Assembly (NCBI GenBank): GCA_031259095.1
Contig: JAIRLW010000044.1
Span: forward strand, 1-6,585
Length of the DNA: 6,585 nt
Source of the DNA: Planctomycetaceae bacterium
GTDB lineage: Bacteria > Planctomycetota > Planctomycetia > Pirellulales > Thermoguttaceae
Reading direction: 5' to 3'
The position numbers and the translations under genes were made by a program. This document shows positions 1 through 5,202 of the stretch, one piece after another; within the stretch, counting starts at the first letter, position 1; each line of letters starts with the position of its first letter. Under the pieces are notes generated by a model. That model made no database searches and was not told the DNA's origin. It saw only the letters and a list, made by a program, of their open reading frames with translations.

Positions 1-1493
1 TGCGGGACGGCGATCAGGCGGCAGGTTTCGCGTTTGACCGGAAAACTAAGCCTGTACTGGCAGTTGCGTTGGCGAAAACGGGAGTGGATATTATTGAAGC
101 AGGTTTTCCGCTTTCTTCGCAGGCTGATTTCAATGCGTGCTATGATATTGTTACCGCGTTGAACGATTTTCCTGTTCAGACGGCAGTGATGTGTCGCGGA
201 AAAATGAGCGATATTCGAAAAACGGCGGCGGTTCTTGATGATACCGGAATTCTTCATGTTACATTGCCGGTCAGTGACGCTCATCTTGCCGCTTTTTTGA
301 ATATTTCACGGACACAATTGATTGAAAGAGCCGTTAAAATGGTTTCTTTTGCATCAGGACTTGTTTCGTCGGTTGAAATTGGAGCCGAAGACGCCACGCG
401 ATCTGAACCCGATTTTTTGTGCGAATATTGTCATGCGGTTATTGACGCGGGCGCGTCGGTGGTGAATATTGCCGACACCACCGGATTGTTCACGCCGCCG
501 CAGATTATTTCACTTGTTACGTTATTGCGGCGTCGGGTTTCCGGTTTTTCGTCCGGTCTGGCACGTTTGAGTATTCATTGCCATAACGACGCCGGTCTTG
601 CCGTTGCGAATACGCTTGCTGCTATTGAAGCCGGTTGTGATCAAATTGAGGCGACAGTCGGCGGTCTTGGCGAACGCTCCGGCAATGCCGCACTTGAAGA
701 GGTTGCCGTCAATCTTTTCGTACACCCTGAAATTTACAACGTCTCGACCAGATTACATGCGGAAAATCTTGGCGGGTTGGCGGATTATTTTTATCGTGTT
801 ACGGGAATTTCTCCCGGTCCGATGAAACCTCTTATTGGTTGGAATGTTTGCGCACACGCTTCCGGTCTTCATCAACAAGGGCTGGCTCATTCTTCAAACA
901 ATTATTTACCGGAAACAGCACGAATTTGTAACGCCGTACCGGAACGGATTGTTTTATCGCGTCATTCCGGTAAAGCCGGAGTTCGGCTTATGGCGGAACA
1001 ACTCGGTTTGATCAAACCCGATAATACGGTAACAGAACAACTTTTGAATCATATTAAAGAATCCGGTTTACGGACATTGGGCGTTACGGAGTTTCTGAAA
1101 CTGGCAGCCGAACATCATTTATTGCCGGTTGATTTTCCGCAGCCGATTTCTTGCAACAGTTTTTCGGAATACCGGACAGACAATCATTGTCGTGTAACGG
1201 GAATCGTTTCTGTTGTTGCCGGTAATAATGAACAAACGGTTACCGGTGAAGGTTTGACGGTTGAATCGGCGATTCTGGACGCGGTAAAAAAGAGGAGCGG
1301 TTTGTCCATTCAGTTGAATAAAACGGAACTAATTGGTAAAGAGGGACAATTTCATTTATATGCGGAAATGTTGATTGATGGTCGAACAACGATTACGGCG
1401 GCGCGTTTTGGCGGTCATCCTTCGCGTCTTCTTTTTGAATGTTGCCTTGATGCTGTTAATCAGGTTCAGAGGAAACACCCAAACAAAGAATGA
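1..1493 (+). CDS. leuA: 2-isopropylmalate synthase family protein, 5'-truncated by window edge
   Basis: Enzymes of this family condense acetyl-CoA with a 2-oxoacid; LeuA uses 2-oxoisovalerate in the first committed step of leucine synthesis, in the cytosol. The open frame runs in from the window edge: the codons from position 3 read RDGDQ, the DRE-TIM metallolyase signature, so the TTG at 69 is not the true start and only about 5-15 residues are missing. Of 496 visible residues, the TIM barrel carries the metal ligands HCHND (visible residues 192-196) and GGLGERSGN (220-228). A linker region follows with SGLHQQG (287-293) and RHSGKAG (320-326). The last ~110 residues resemble the LeuA allosteric (leucine-sensing) domain. 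Expected full length of about 505 residues fits LeuA; homocitrate synthase NifV lacks the C-terminal domain. The barrel segment LPVSDAHL plus GAEDATR recalls NifV, so homocitrate or citramalate synthase is a weaker alternative. Family assignment is firm, substrate less so. Confidence 0.87.
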   Translation, partial: RDGDQAAGFAFDRKTKPVLAVALAKTGVDIIEAGFPLSSQADFNACYDIVTALNDFPVQTAVMCRGKMSDIRKTAAVLDDTGILHVTLPVSDAHLAAFLNISRTQLIERAVKMVSFASGLVSSVEIGAEDATRSEPDFLCEYCHAVIDAGASVVNIADTTGLFTPPQIISLVTLLRRRVSGFSSGLARLSIHCHNDAGLAVANTLAAIEAGCDQIEATVGGLGERSGNAALEEVAVNLFVHPEIYNVSTRLHAENLGGLADYFYRVTGISPGPMKPLIGWNVCAHASGLHQQGLAHSSNNYLPETARICNAVPERIVLSRHSGKAGVRLMAEQLGLIKPDNTVTEQLLNHIKESGLRTLGVTEFLKLAAEHHLLPVDFPQPISCNSFSEYRTDNHCRVTGIVSVVAGNNEQTVTGEGLTVESAILDAVKKRSGLSIQLNKTELIGKEGQFHLYAEMLIDGRTTITAARFGGHPSRLLFECCLDAVNQVQRKHPNKE

Positions 1494-1524
1494 TTCGAGG
1501 GAATTCTAAAAATTTGTCTTTTGA

Positions 1525-1574
1525 TCGACCTAATTCGACCTAATTCGACCTAATTCGATCTAATTCGACCGTAA
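1525..1574. repeat. TCGA array 1: five TCGA in exact 10-bp steps
   Basis: TCGA occurs at 1525, 1535, 1545, 1555 and 1565. The first three 10-base units are identical (TCGACCTAAT), the fourth is TCGATCTAAT and the fifth decays to TCGACCGTAA. Unlike the other arrays in the window this one is a plain direct tandem repeat without internal hairpin symmetry. It starts 32 bases after the leuA stop. Confidence 0.9.
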
Positions 1575-1599
1575 TATATTCAGTGGAATTTTTGTTTTT

Positions 1600-1621
1600 G
1601 GGGGCGGAATTGCCCCCTTTT
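1600..1621 (+). terminator. GC hairpin, possible leuA terminator
   Basis: GGGGGC (1600-1605), a six-base loop GGAATT, and GCCCCC (1612-1617) form a perfect 6-bp GC stem followed by TTTT. This could terminate leuA transcripts about 107 bases past the stop. The T tract is short, and the right arm is part of the first 21-bp minisatellite unit, so the hairpin may be incidental. Confidence 0.35.
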
Positions 1622-1732
1622 GCGGTGAACTTGCCCCCGTTCAGAGCAAACTTGCCCCCGTTCAGAGCAAACTTGCCCCCATTCAGAGTAAACTTGCCCC
1701 CATTCAGAGTAAACTTGCCCCCGTTAGGGACG
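1607..1732. repeat. 21-bp minisatellite, six units
   Basis: Six consecutive 21-base units start at 1607, 1628, 1649, 1670, 1691 and 1712, each built around TTGCCCCC. Units 2 and 3 are identical; units 4 and 5 are identical to each other and differ from units 2-3 by two G/C-to-A/T changes (CCG to CCA, GCA to GTA). Units 1 and 6 are degenerate edges. This pairwise pattern suggests duplication by slippage or unequal exchange. The reverse strand carries five-G runs every 21 bases. Being a multiple of three, the repeat keeps a frame open (NLPPFRA/V heptapeptide), but nothing else supports translation. Confidence 0.92.
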
Positions 1733-1804
1733 ATAGGGACTCATGGGGACTCAATAGGACAAATCCGTTGTTTTTCCTATCTTCGGTGTGTTTTGCGATA
1801 TTCA

Positions 1805-1849
1805 GCGTCTTTTGCGTTTAAATTTAACACAGAATACACAAAAGGACGC
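1805..1849. repeat. imperfect inverted repeat next to a CACAGA-type motif
   Basis: GCGTCTTTTGCGT (1805-1817) and ACACAAAAGGACGC (1836-1849) are near reverse complements, with one bulge and one G/T-type mismatch, separated by 18 AT-rich bases. The right arm lies in AACACAGAATACACAAAAGG, a CACAGA-like string with related forms at 5028-5048 (reverse) and 6077-6098. It may form an RNA hairpin, or be a remnant of a dispersed repeat. Confidence 0.5.
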
Positions 1850-1900
1850 AGAAAATGGGAACGTTGAGACCGTTACAAAGATTCCGCTGAATAATTACAT

Positions 1901-1944
1901 TCGACCTAATTCGACTAAAATCGATTTTGGTCGATTTCAGTCGA
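1901..1944. repeat. TCGA array 2: five TCGA in exact 10-bp steps, hairpin-forming
   Basis: TCGA occurs at 1901, 1911, 1921, 1931 and 1941. The spacers are CCTAAT, CTAAAA, TTTTGG and TTTCAG. The first spacer equals the unit of array 1, linking the two. The arm TCGACTAAAATCGA (1911-1924) pairs with TCGATTTCAGTCGA (1931-1944) across a six-base loop with one mismatch in 14. Confidence 0.9.
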
Positions 1945-1946
1945 AA

Positions 1947-2010
1947 TTTTGAGAAGTTCCCTTTTGTAAGACCCCAATTTGTTAAATAAATGGTATTTTT
2001 AGAGATTCCC
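1947..2010. repeat. two direct copies of a TTTTTAGARRTTCCC motif
   Basis: TTTTGAGAAGTTCCC (1947-1961) and TTTTTAGAGATTCCC (1996-2010) are direct copies, the first beginning three bases after the last TCGA of array 2. Related copies flank other TCGA arrays: in reverse orientation at 3651-3666 and 5082-5096, and forward at 5156-5170. The recurring association suggests one composite intergenic element. Confidence 0.55.
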
Positions 2011-2034
2011 GTTTGGAAATCTTTTCCTCCCTCA

Positions 2035-2062
2035 TTGTCAAAATACTGATATTCCTGATAAT
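2035..2062 (+). promoter_or_regulatory. probable sigma-70-type promoter of ffh
   Basis: A -35 box TTGTCA (2035-2040, five of six to consensus), a 16-base spacer and a -10 box GATAAT (2057-2062, five of six) predict a start near 2069, giving an ffh leader of about 88 bases. No Shine-Dalgarno site precedes the ffh ATG. This promoter lies downstream of all the repeats of the intergenic region, so they would not be in the ffh transcript. Confidence 0.6.
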
Positions 2063-2156
2063 AGAGAGGAAATATAGAACGGTTAATGAGATAAAATCTG
2101 TTTTTCCGTTATTCCCATCCCAAAGGTTAACTATTTACTTGTTTTACTAAAATCCC

Positions 2157-3650
2157 ATGTTCGAAACACTTCAAGACAGCCTGATGTCAGCCATCCGAAC
2201 CTTACGTGGCCGCGGAAAACTGACAGAATCGAATATGCGAGAAGGTCTTGACCTGGTACGGCAATCATTGCTCGAAGCCGACGTCAGTTTTCCTGTTGTC
2301 AAAGATTTTATTGCGAAAATTTCCGAACGGGCTCTTGGTGAAAGTGTTCGGAAACTGCTCGACCCAACCGAACAATTAGTCAAAATTGTCCATGAGGAAT
2401 TGATTCAACTCATGGGTCCCGTCGATCACGATTTGCACCTTCGAAAACCATTCGCCACCTTTATGCTTTGCGGGTTGCAAGGTTCCGGTAAAACAACCAC
2501 TTGCGGAAAATTAGGAAAATTACTCGTCAAACGCGACCTAAAACCAATGCTGGTCGCCGCTGACCTCCAACGTCCGGCTGCCATCGATCAACTCGAAATT
2601 TTAGGGCAATCAATCGGTGTTCCGGTTCATGTGGATCGTGAAAGTAAAAATCCCGTTAAGGTTTGTCAGGATGCTGCCCGAAAAGCCGCTTCGCTTGGTG
2701 TTGATGTTCTTATTCTCGATACCGCCGGACGTTTACATATCGATGAAGAGTTGATGGAACAACTCCGACAAATCGAACAGGAACTCCAACCTGATCAGGT
2801 TTATTTCGTTGTGGACGCTATGACCGGTCAAGACGCGGTCAACAGCGCTAAAGCGTTCAACGAAGCTCTCGAACTTGACGGCGTTATTTTGACAAAACTC
2901 GATGGCGATACACGCGGCGGCGCGGCATTGTCGGTCAAACATATCACCGGAGTTCCCATTAAATTTGTCGGAACCGGTGAATCGGTTGAATCTCTCGAAG
3001 AATTTTATCCCAACCGAATGGCAGGACGCATTCTCGGAATGGGTGATATGTTAACGCTGATCGAACAGGCAACCGAACAACTCGATAAAGAAACAATCGA
3101 AAAACAACAAGAACGACTCGCCAAAGGAGAATTTACGCTCGACGATTTCCGAAGTCAAATGGGTCAGGCGAAACGTCTCGGATCGTTTGGCAAACTACTG
3201 GGATTCATACCGGGAATGGGCGAAATCACCAGTATGATGGGAAAAATGAATGTTGACGCCGATGATGAATTGAAGCGTGTTGGCGGAATTATCGACTCCA
3301 TGACCCCAGACGAAAAACAGAATCCTAAAATTATTGACAATAGCCGTCGTCATCGAATTGCCGCTGGCGCCGGTGTGGAACCGCAACAGGTTAGCGATCT
3401 TATCAAATCTTTCCTGCCGATGGCGGAAATGATGAAATCCATGTCTTCAATGAATGGACGCGACCGAATGGCGGTATTGCAACAAATGACCAAATCCTTC
3501 GGAAAAAATCCCATCAACGGAGTTACGCCGCCCAAAAAAGGAACCGGAAAACGACTCACCTCACAAGAAAAAAATGAAGCCCGAAAAAAACGGGAAAAAG
3601 AAAAAAAGAAAAGAGAAAAAGAAAAAGCAAGAGAAAAATATAAAAAATAA
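2157..3650 (+). CDS. ffh: signal recognition particle protein Ffh (SRP54)
   Basis: Ffh binds signal sequences on ribosomes with SRP RNA and delivers nascent membrane and secreted proteins to the FtsY receptor through paired GTPases. The 497 residues show the helical N domain (1-~90), then the G domain with P-loop GLQGSGKTTT (106-115), the AADLQRPAA segment (134-142), DTAGR (188-192) and TKLDGDTRGG (246-255). FYPNRMAGRILGMGD (283-297) leads into the methionine-rich M domain (~300-445), whose RNA-binding helix has SRRHRIAAGAG (396-406). A lysine/glutamate-rich tail (about 457-497) makes it longer than the usual ~450 residues. The ATG start matches the family N terminus (MFETLQDSL) though no Shine-Dalgarno site is seen. 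The linker GPVDHDLHLRKP (87-98) reads as planctomycete to me. No SRP RNA gene is visible nearby. Likely transcribed from its own promoter at 2035-2062. Confidence 0.97.
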   Translation: MFETLQDSLMSAIRTLRGRGKLTESNMREGLDLVRQSLLEADVSFPVVKDFIAKISERALGESVRKLLDPTEQLVKIVHEELIQLMGPVDHDLHLRKPFATFMLCGLQGSGKTTTCGKLGKLLVKRDLKPMLVAADLQRPAAIDQLEILGQSIGVPVHVDRESKNPVKVCQDAARKAASLGVDVLILDTAGRLHIDEELMEQLRQIEQELQPDQVYFVVDAMTGQDAVNSAKAFNEALELDGVILTKLDGDTRGGAALSVKHITGVPIKFVGTGESVESLEEFYPNRMAGRILGMGDMLTLIEQATEQLDKETIEKQQERLAKGEFTLDDFRSQMGQAKRLGSFGKLLGFIPGMGEITSMMGKMNVDADDELKRVGGIIDSMTPDEKQNPKIIDNSRRHRIAAGAGVEPQQVSDLIKSFLPMAEMMKSMSSMNGRDRMAVLQQMTKSFGKNPINGVTPPKKGTGKRLTSQEKNEARKKREKEKKKREKEKAREKYKK

Positions 3651-3666
3651 GGAAAACTTCTAAAAA
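3651..3666 (-). repeat. reverse copy of the TTTTTAGARRTTCCC motif
   Basis: Directly after the ffh stop, the reverse strand reads TTTTTAGAAGTTTTCC, a degenerate match to the motif that borders TCGA arrays 2 and 4. It lies 24 bases before array 3, in the orientation expected for the left end of an element with inverted ends. No matching right end is seen before the next gene. Confidence 0.4.
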
Positions 3667-3689
3667 CATATTTTTGATTGAATAAAATC

Positions 3690-3730
3690 TCGATTTCAAT
3701 CGACTAAAATCGATTTCAGTCGATTGAAAT
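3690..3730. repeat. TCGA array 3: four TCGA in 10-bp steps with a perfect 13-bp stem
   Basis: TCGA occurs at 3690, 3700, 3710 and 3720 with spacers TTTCAA, CTAAAA and TTTCAG, and TTGAAA after the last. ATTTCAATCGACT (3693-3705) is perfectly complementary to AGTCGATTGAAAT (3718-3730), with a 12-base loop. Placed 40 bases after the ffh stop and 20 before the next ATG, it could attenuate read-through from ffh. No strong T tract follows, so it is not called a terminator. Confidence 0.9.
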
Positions 3731-3750
3731 GAATATTAAATTTTGACACA

Positions 3751-4338
3751 ATGAATCGACGTCATTTTTTACAATCCACATTGGCTGTTCCCATTCTTGA
3801 AAGAATTCTTTCAACGAATATTTTCGCTCAATCGTTTCAATCTTCATTTCAGGAATTACCAAACATGAATATGACAAAAACAATTTTGATTGCCGCTGAT
3901 CCATTTGCTGTTACACTCAAAGATGCTTTGAGTGTTCATCTTAGGGGAAAAGGTTATGAAGTTATTGATCTTGGAGCAACACAAAACGAAGAAATTCCTT
4001 ATTTTGAAAGTGCTGCCGAAGTTTGTAAAGCCATCCAATCAGGAAAATCCGACCGTGCAATTTTGCTTTGCGGAACTGGAATGGGAATGTCTATTGTTGC
4101 TAATCGATTCAAAGGAATTGTTGCGTCGGTTGTTGAATCGGTGTTTGCGGCGAAAATGTGCCGCGTGATCAACAATGCTAATGTTCTTTGTCTTGGCGCA
4201 ATGATTTGGGGAGACTGGATGGCGAAAGAAGCGGTTGATGTTTTTCTCACAACAAAATTCACCGACGGTCTCGAACCGCTCGCCGATTTTCTCAAAGACG
4301 CCGAAAAAAAAGTTGAGGCAATCCGTGATAAAAATTAA
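3751..4338 (+). CDS. RpiB/LacAB-family sugar-phosphate isomerase with a Tat-like leader
   Basis: The family interconverts phosphorylated aldoses and ketoses (ribose-5-P/ribulose-5-P in RpiB, galactose-6-P/tagatose-6-P in LacAB, erythrulose-4-P in others). The core from about residue 43 aligns well: LIAADP (46-51), GYEVIDLGA (68-76), LLCGTGMGMSIVANRFKGI (105-123) with the catalytic-type Cys107, and NNANVLCLGA (141-150). Two usual catalytic positions differ: the Asp-His pair is Asp50-Pro51, and the His of the HNDANV motif is Ile140, as in LacB- or erythrulose-phosphate-type members, so classical RpiB activity is doubtful. Residues 1-38 begin MNRRHFLQSTLAVPIL and resemble a twin-arginine leader, although the hydrophobic stretch is broken by Glu-Arg. 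An internal ATG at 3865 (Met39), preceded by AGGA at 3851-3854, would give a 157-residue protein of normal family length and may be the real start. Probably an operon with rdgB, 47 bases downstream. Confidence 0.85.
   Translation: MNRRHFLQSTLAVPILERILSTNIFAQSFQSSFQELPNMNMTKTILIAADPFAVTLKDALSVHLRGKGYEVIDLGATQNEEIPYFESAAEVCKAIQSGKSDRAILLCGTGMGMSIVANRFKGIVASVVESVFAAKMCRVINNANVLCLGAMIWGDWMAKEAVDVFLTTKFTDGLEPLADFLKDAEKKVEAIRDKN
3851..3867 (+). promoter_or_regulatory. ribosome binding site and internal start candidate of the isomerase
   Basis: AGGA (3851-3854) lies 10 bases before the in-frame ATG at 3865, the only clear Shine-Dalgarno-like site ahead of a plausible start in this window. Starting here removes the Tat-like leader and gives the standard family length. 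The ATG at 3751 has no such site. Confidence 0.45.
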
Positions 4339-4385
4339 CCGTTACGTTATAACATCTCCTAAAAATATTCTCACATTGCAATCCG

Positions 4386-5009
4386 ATGTTTTCAATCGTA
4401 CTTGGAACCAATAACCGAAAAAAAGGAATCGAATTGGCGGAATTGCTTGCTCCGTTCAATATTAACGTTCAAACGTTATCTGATTTTGAGAACAAAATTG
4501 ATGTTAACGAAGACGGAACAACATTTCTTGAAAACGCACGAAAAAAAGCGGCGGAACAAGCGCGGTTCCTTAATGCGTGGGTGATTGGCGAAGACAGCGG
4601 ACTTTCTGTTGATGCGTTGGACGGCGCTCCCGGCGTTTATTCGGCACGATTCGCCGTGTTCTCAGAAAAATCATCGGAAGACCGCGCCAACGCCTCTGAT
4701 GAAGACAACAATCGTTTGCTTCTCGAAAAACTTGGCGACACTCCATTGGAAAAAAGAACTGCCCATTATACCTGTGCGGCAGCCTTTGCCGATCCTTCCG
4801 GCAATATTCAATGTGAATATGAACAATATTGTCGCGGAAGAATTCTTTTTGAACCGACAGGAACTGGCGGATTTGGTTATGATCCGTTATTTGAAATTGT
4901 GGAATATCACCGAACATTGGGCGAATTAAAACCGGTAGTTAAACGGGTCATCAGTCATCGCGCCCGAACAATGCGGTTGTTAATCCCGACTATTGTCCGT
5001 ATTTTCTGA
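4386..5009 (+). CDS. rdgB: RdgB/HAM1-family XTP/dITP pyrophosphatase
   Basis: This cytosolic enzyme hydrolyses non-canonical purine triphosphates (dITP, XTP) to monophosphate and pyrophosphate, keeping deaminated bases out of DNA and RNA. At 207 residues it has normal family length. Visible motifs are the N-terminal GTNNRKKGIEL (7-17; usually TGNxGKxxE), DGTTFLENARKKA (43-55), GEDSGLSVDALDGAPGVYSAR (68-88) containing the catalytic acidic patch, GTGGFGYDPLF (159-169) for base recognition, and ISHRAR (189-194) near the C terminus. The ATG start gives the expected MFSIVLGT beginning; no Shine-Dalgarno site or separate promoter is seen in the 47-base gap after the isomerase gene, so co-transcription is likely. 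It converges on the reverse-strand gene ending at 5203. All key motifs look intact. Confidence 0.95.
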   Translation: MFSIVLGTNNRKKGIELAELLAPFNINVQTLSDFENKIDVNEDGTTFLENARKKAAEQARFLNAWVIGEDSGLSVDALDGAPGVYSARFAVFSEKSSEDRANASDEDNNRLLLEKLGDTPLEKRTAHYTCAAAFADPSGNIQCEYEQYCRGRILFEPTGTGGFGYDPLFEIVEYHRTLGELKPVVKRVISHRARTMRLLIPTIVRIF

Positions 5010-5081
5010 TACGAATTTTTGATACTTGGCGTCTTTGTTTCTCTGAATGAACAACTAATCTATGAATGCTAGGAACCATTG

Positions 5082-5170
5082 GGGAACCTCTAAATAGACC
5101 CGTTTCCAAAAACAAACTATTCGATTTTAATCGACTGAAATCGAAATAAAATTAATTTTTAGAAATACCC
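5082..5170. repeat. ~90-bp segment with inverted ends enclosing TCGA array 4
   Basis: The left end GGGAACCTCTAAATA (5082-5096) and right end TTTTTAGAAATACCC (5156-5170) are imperfect inverted repeats, 11 of 15 positions matching when one is reverse-complemented. Between them lies the TCGA array at 5121-5144. The layout, tips plus a folding centre between convergent genes, resembles a miniature non-autonomous element. No target-site duplication was identified, so mobility is inference. Confidence 0.5.
5121..5144. repeat. TCGA array 4: three TCGA in 10-bp steps
   Basis: TCGA occurs at 5121, 5131 and 5141 with spacers TTTTAA and CTGAAA. TCGATTTTA and TGAAATCGA form a 9-bp stem with one mismatch around the loop ATCGAC. 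It stands between the convergent rdgB and the gene ending at 5203, followed by AT-rich sequence on both sides, and may act as a weak bidirectional terminator. Confidence 0.85.
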
Positions 5171-5202
5171 GATTGTTTTTTTGTTTTACTGTTTCCGGAT
5201 TT

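Larger units (their letters stand above)
1494..2156. other. 663-base repeat-rich intergenic region between leuA and ffh
   Basis: No convincing gene lies here. In order it contains a TCGA array with 10-bp steps (1525-1574), a GC hairpin (1600-1617), six 21-bp tandem units (1607-1732), degenerate GGGACTCAT-like units (about 1733-1765), an imperfect inverted repeat (1805-1849), a second TCGA array (1901-1944), two copies of a TTTTTAGARRTTCCC motif (1947-1961 and 1996-2010) and the ffh promoter (2035-2062). The only sizeable open frame (GTG at 1583 to 1867) is mostly the translation of the 21-bp repeat and is not accepted as a gene. Confidence 0.7.

Noticed and set aside
1583..1867. 94-residue open frame with NLPPFR repeats as a gene
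   Set aside because: It starts with GTG without a ribosome binding site, half of it is the translated 21-bp repeat, and the rest runs through an inverted repeat and low-complexity sequence.
1525..1944. CRISPR array
   Set aside because: Repeat periods are 10 and 21 bp with no unique 30-base spacers, and no cas genes are present.
2063..2156. SRP RNA gene (ffs) next to ffh
   Set aside because: No recognisable SRP RNA helix 8 or GC-rich folded segment is present in the ffh leader.
3743..3775. Promoter inside the isomerase leader (TTGACA at 3743, TACAAT at 3770)
   Set aside because: The boxes are good but the 21-base spacing is too long for a normal sigma-70 promoter. It would favour the internal start if real.
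4570..4917. 115-residue reverse-strand open frame inside rdgB, and similar open frames inside leuA, ffh and the hypothetical gene
   Set aside because: They overlap strong genes in other frames and show no family motifs.
4998..5020. Intrinsic terminator at the end of rdgB (CGTAT stem, then AATTTTT)
   Set aside because: The stem is only 5 bp with two G-C pairs and overlaps the stop codon; too weak to call.
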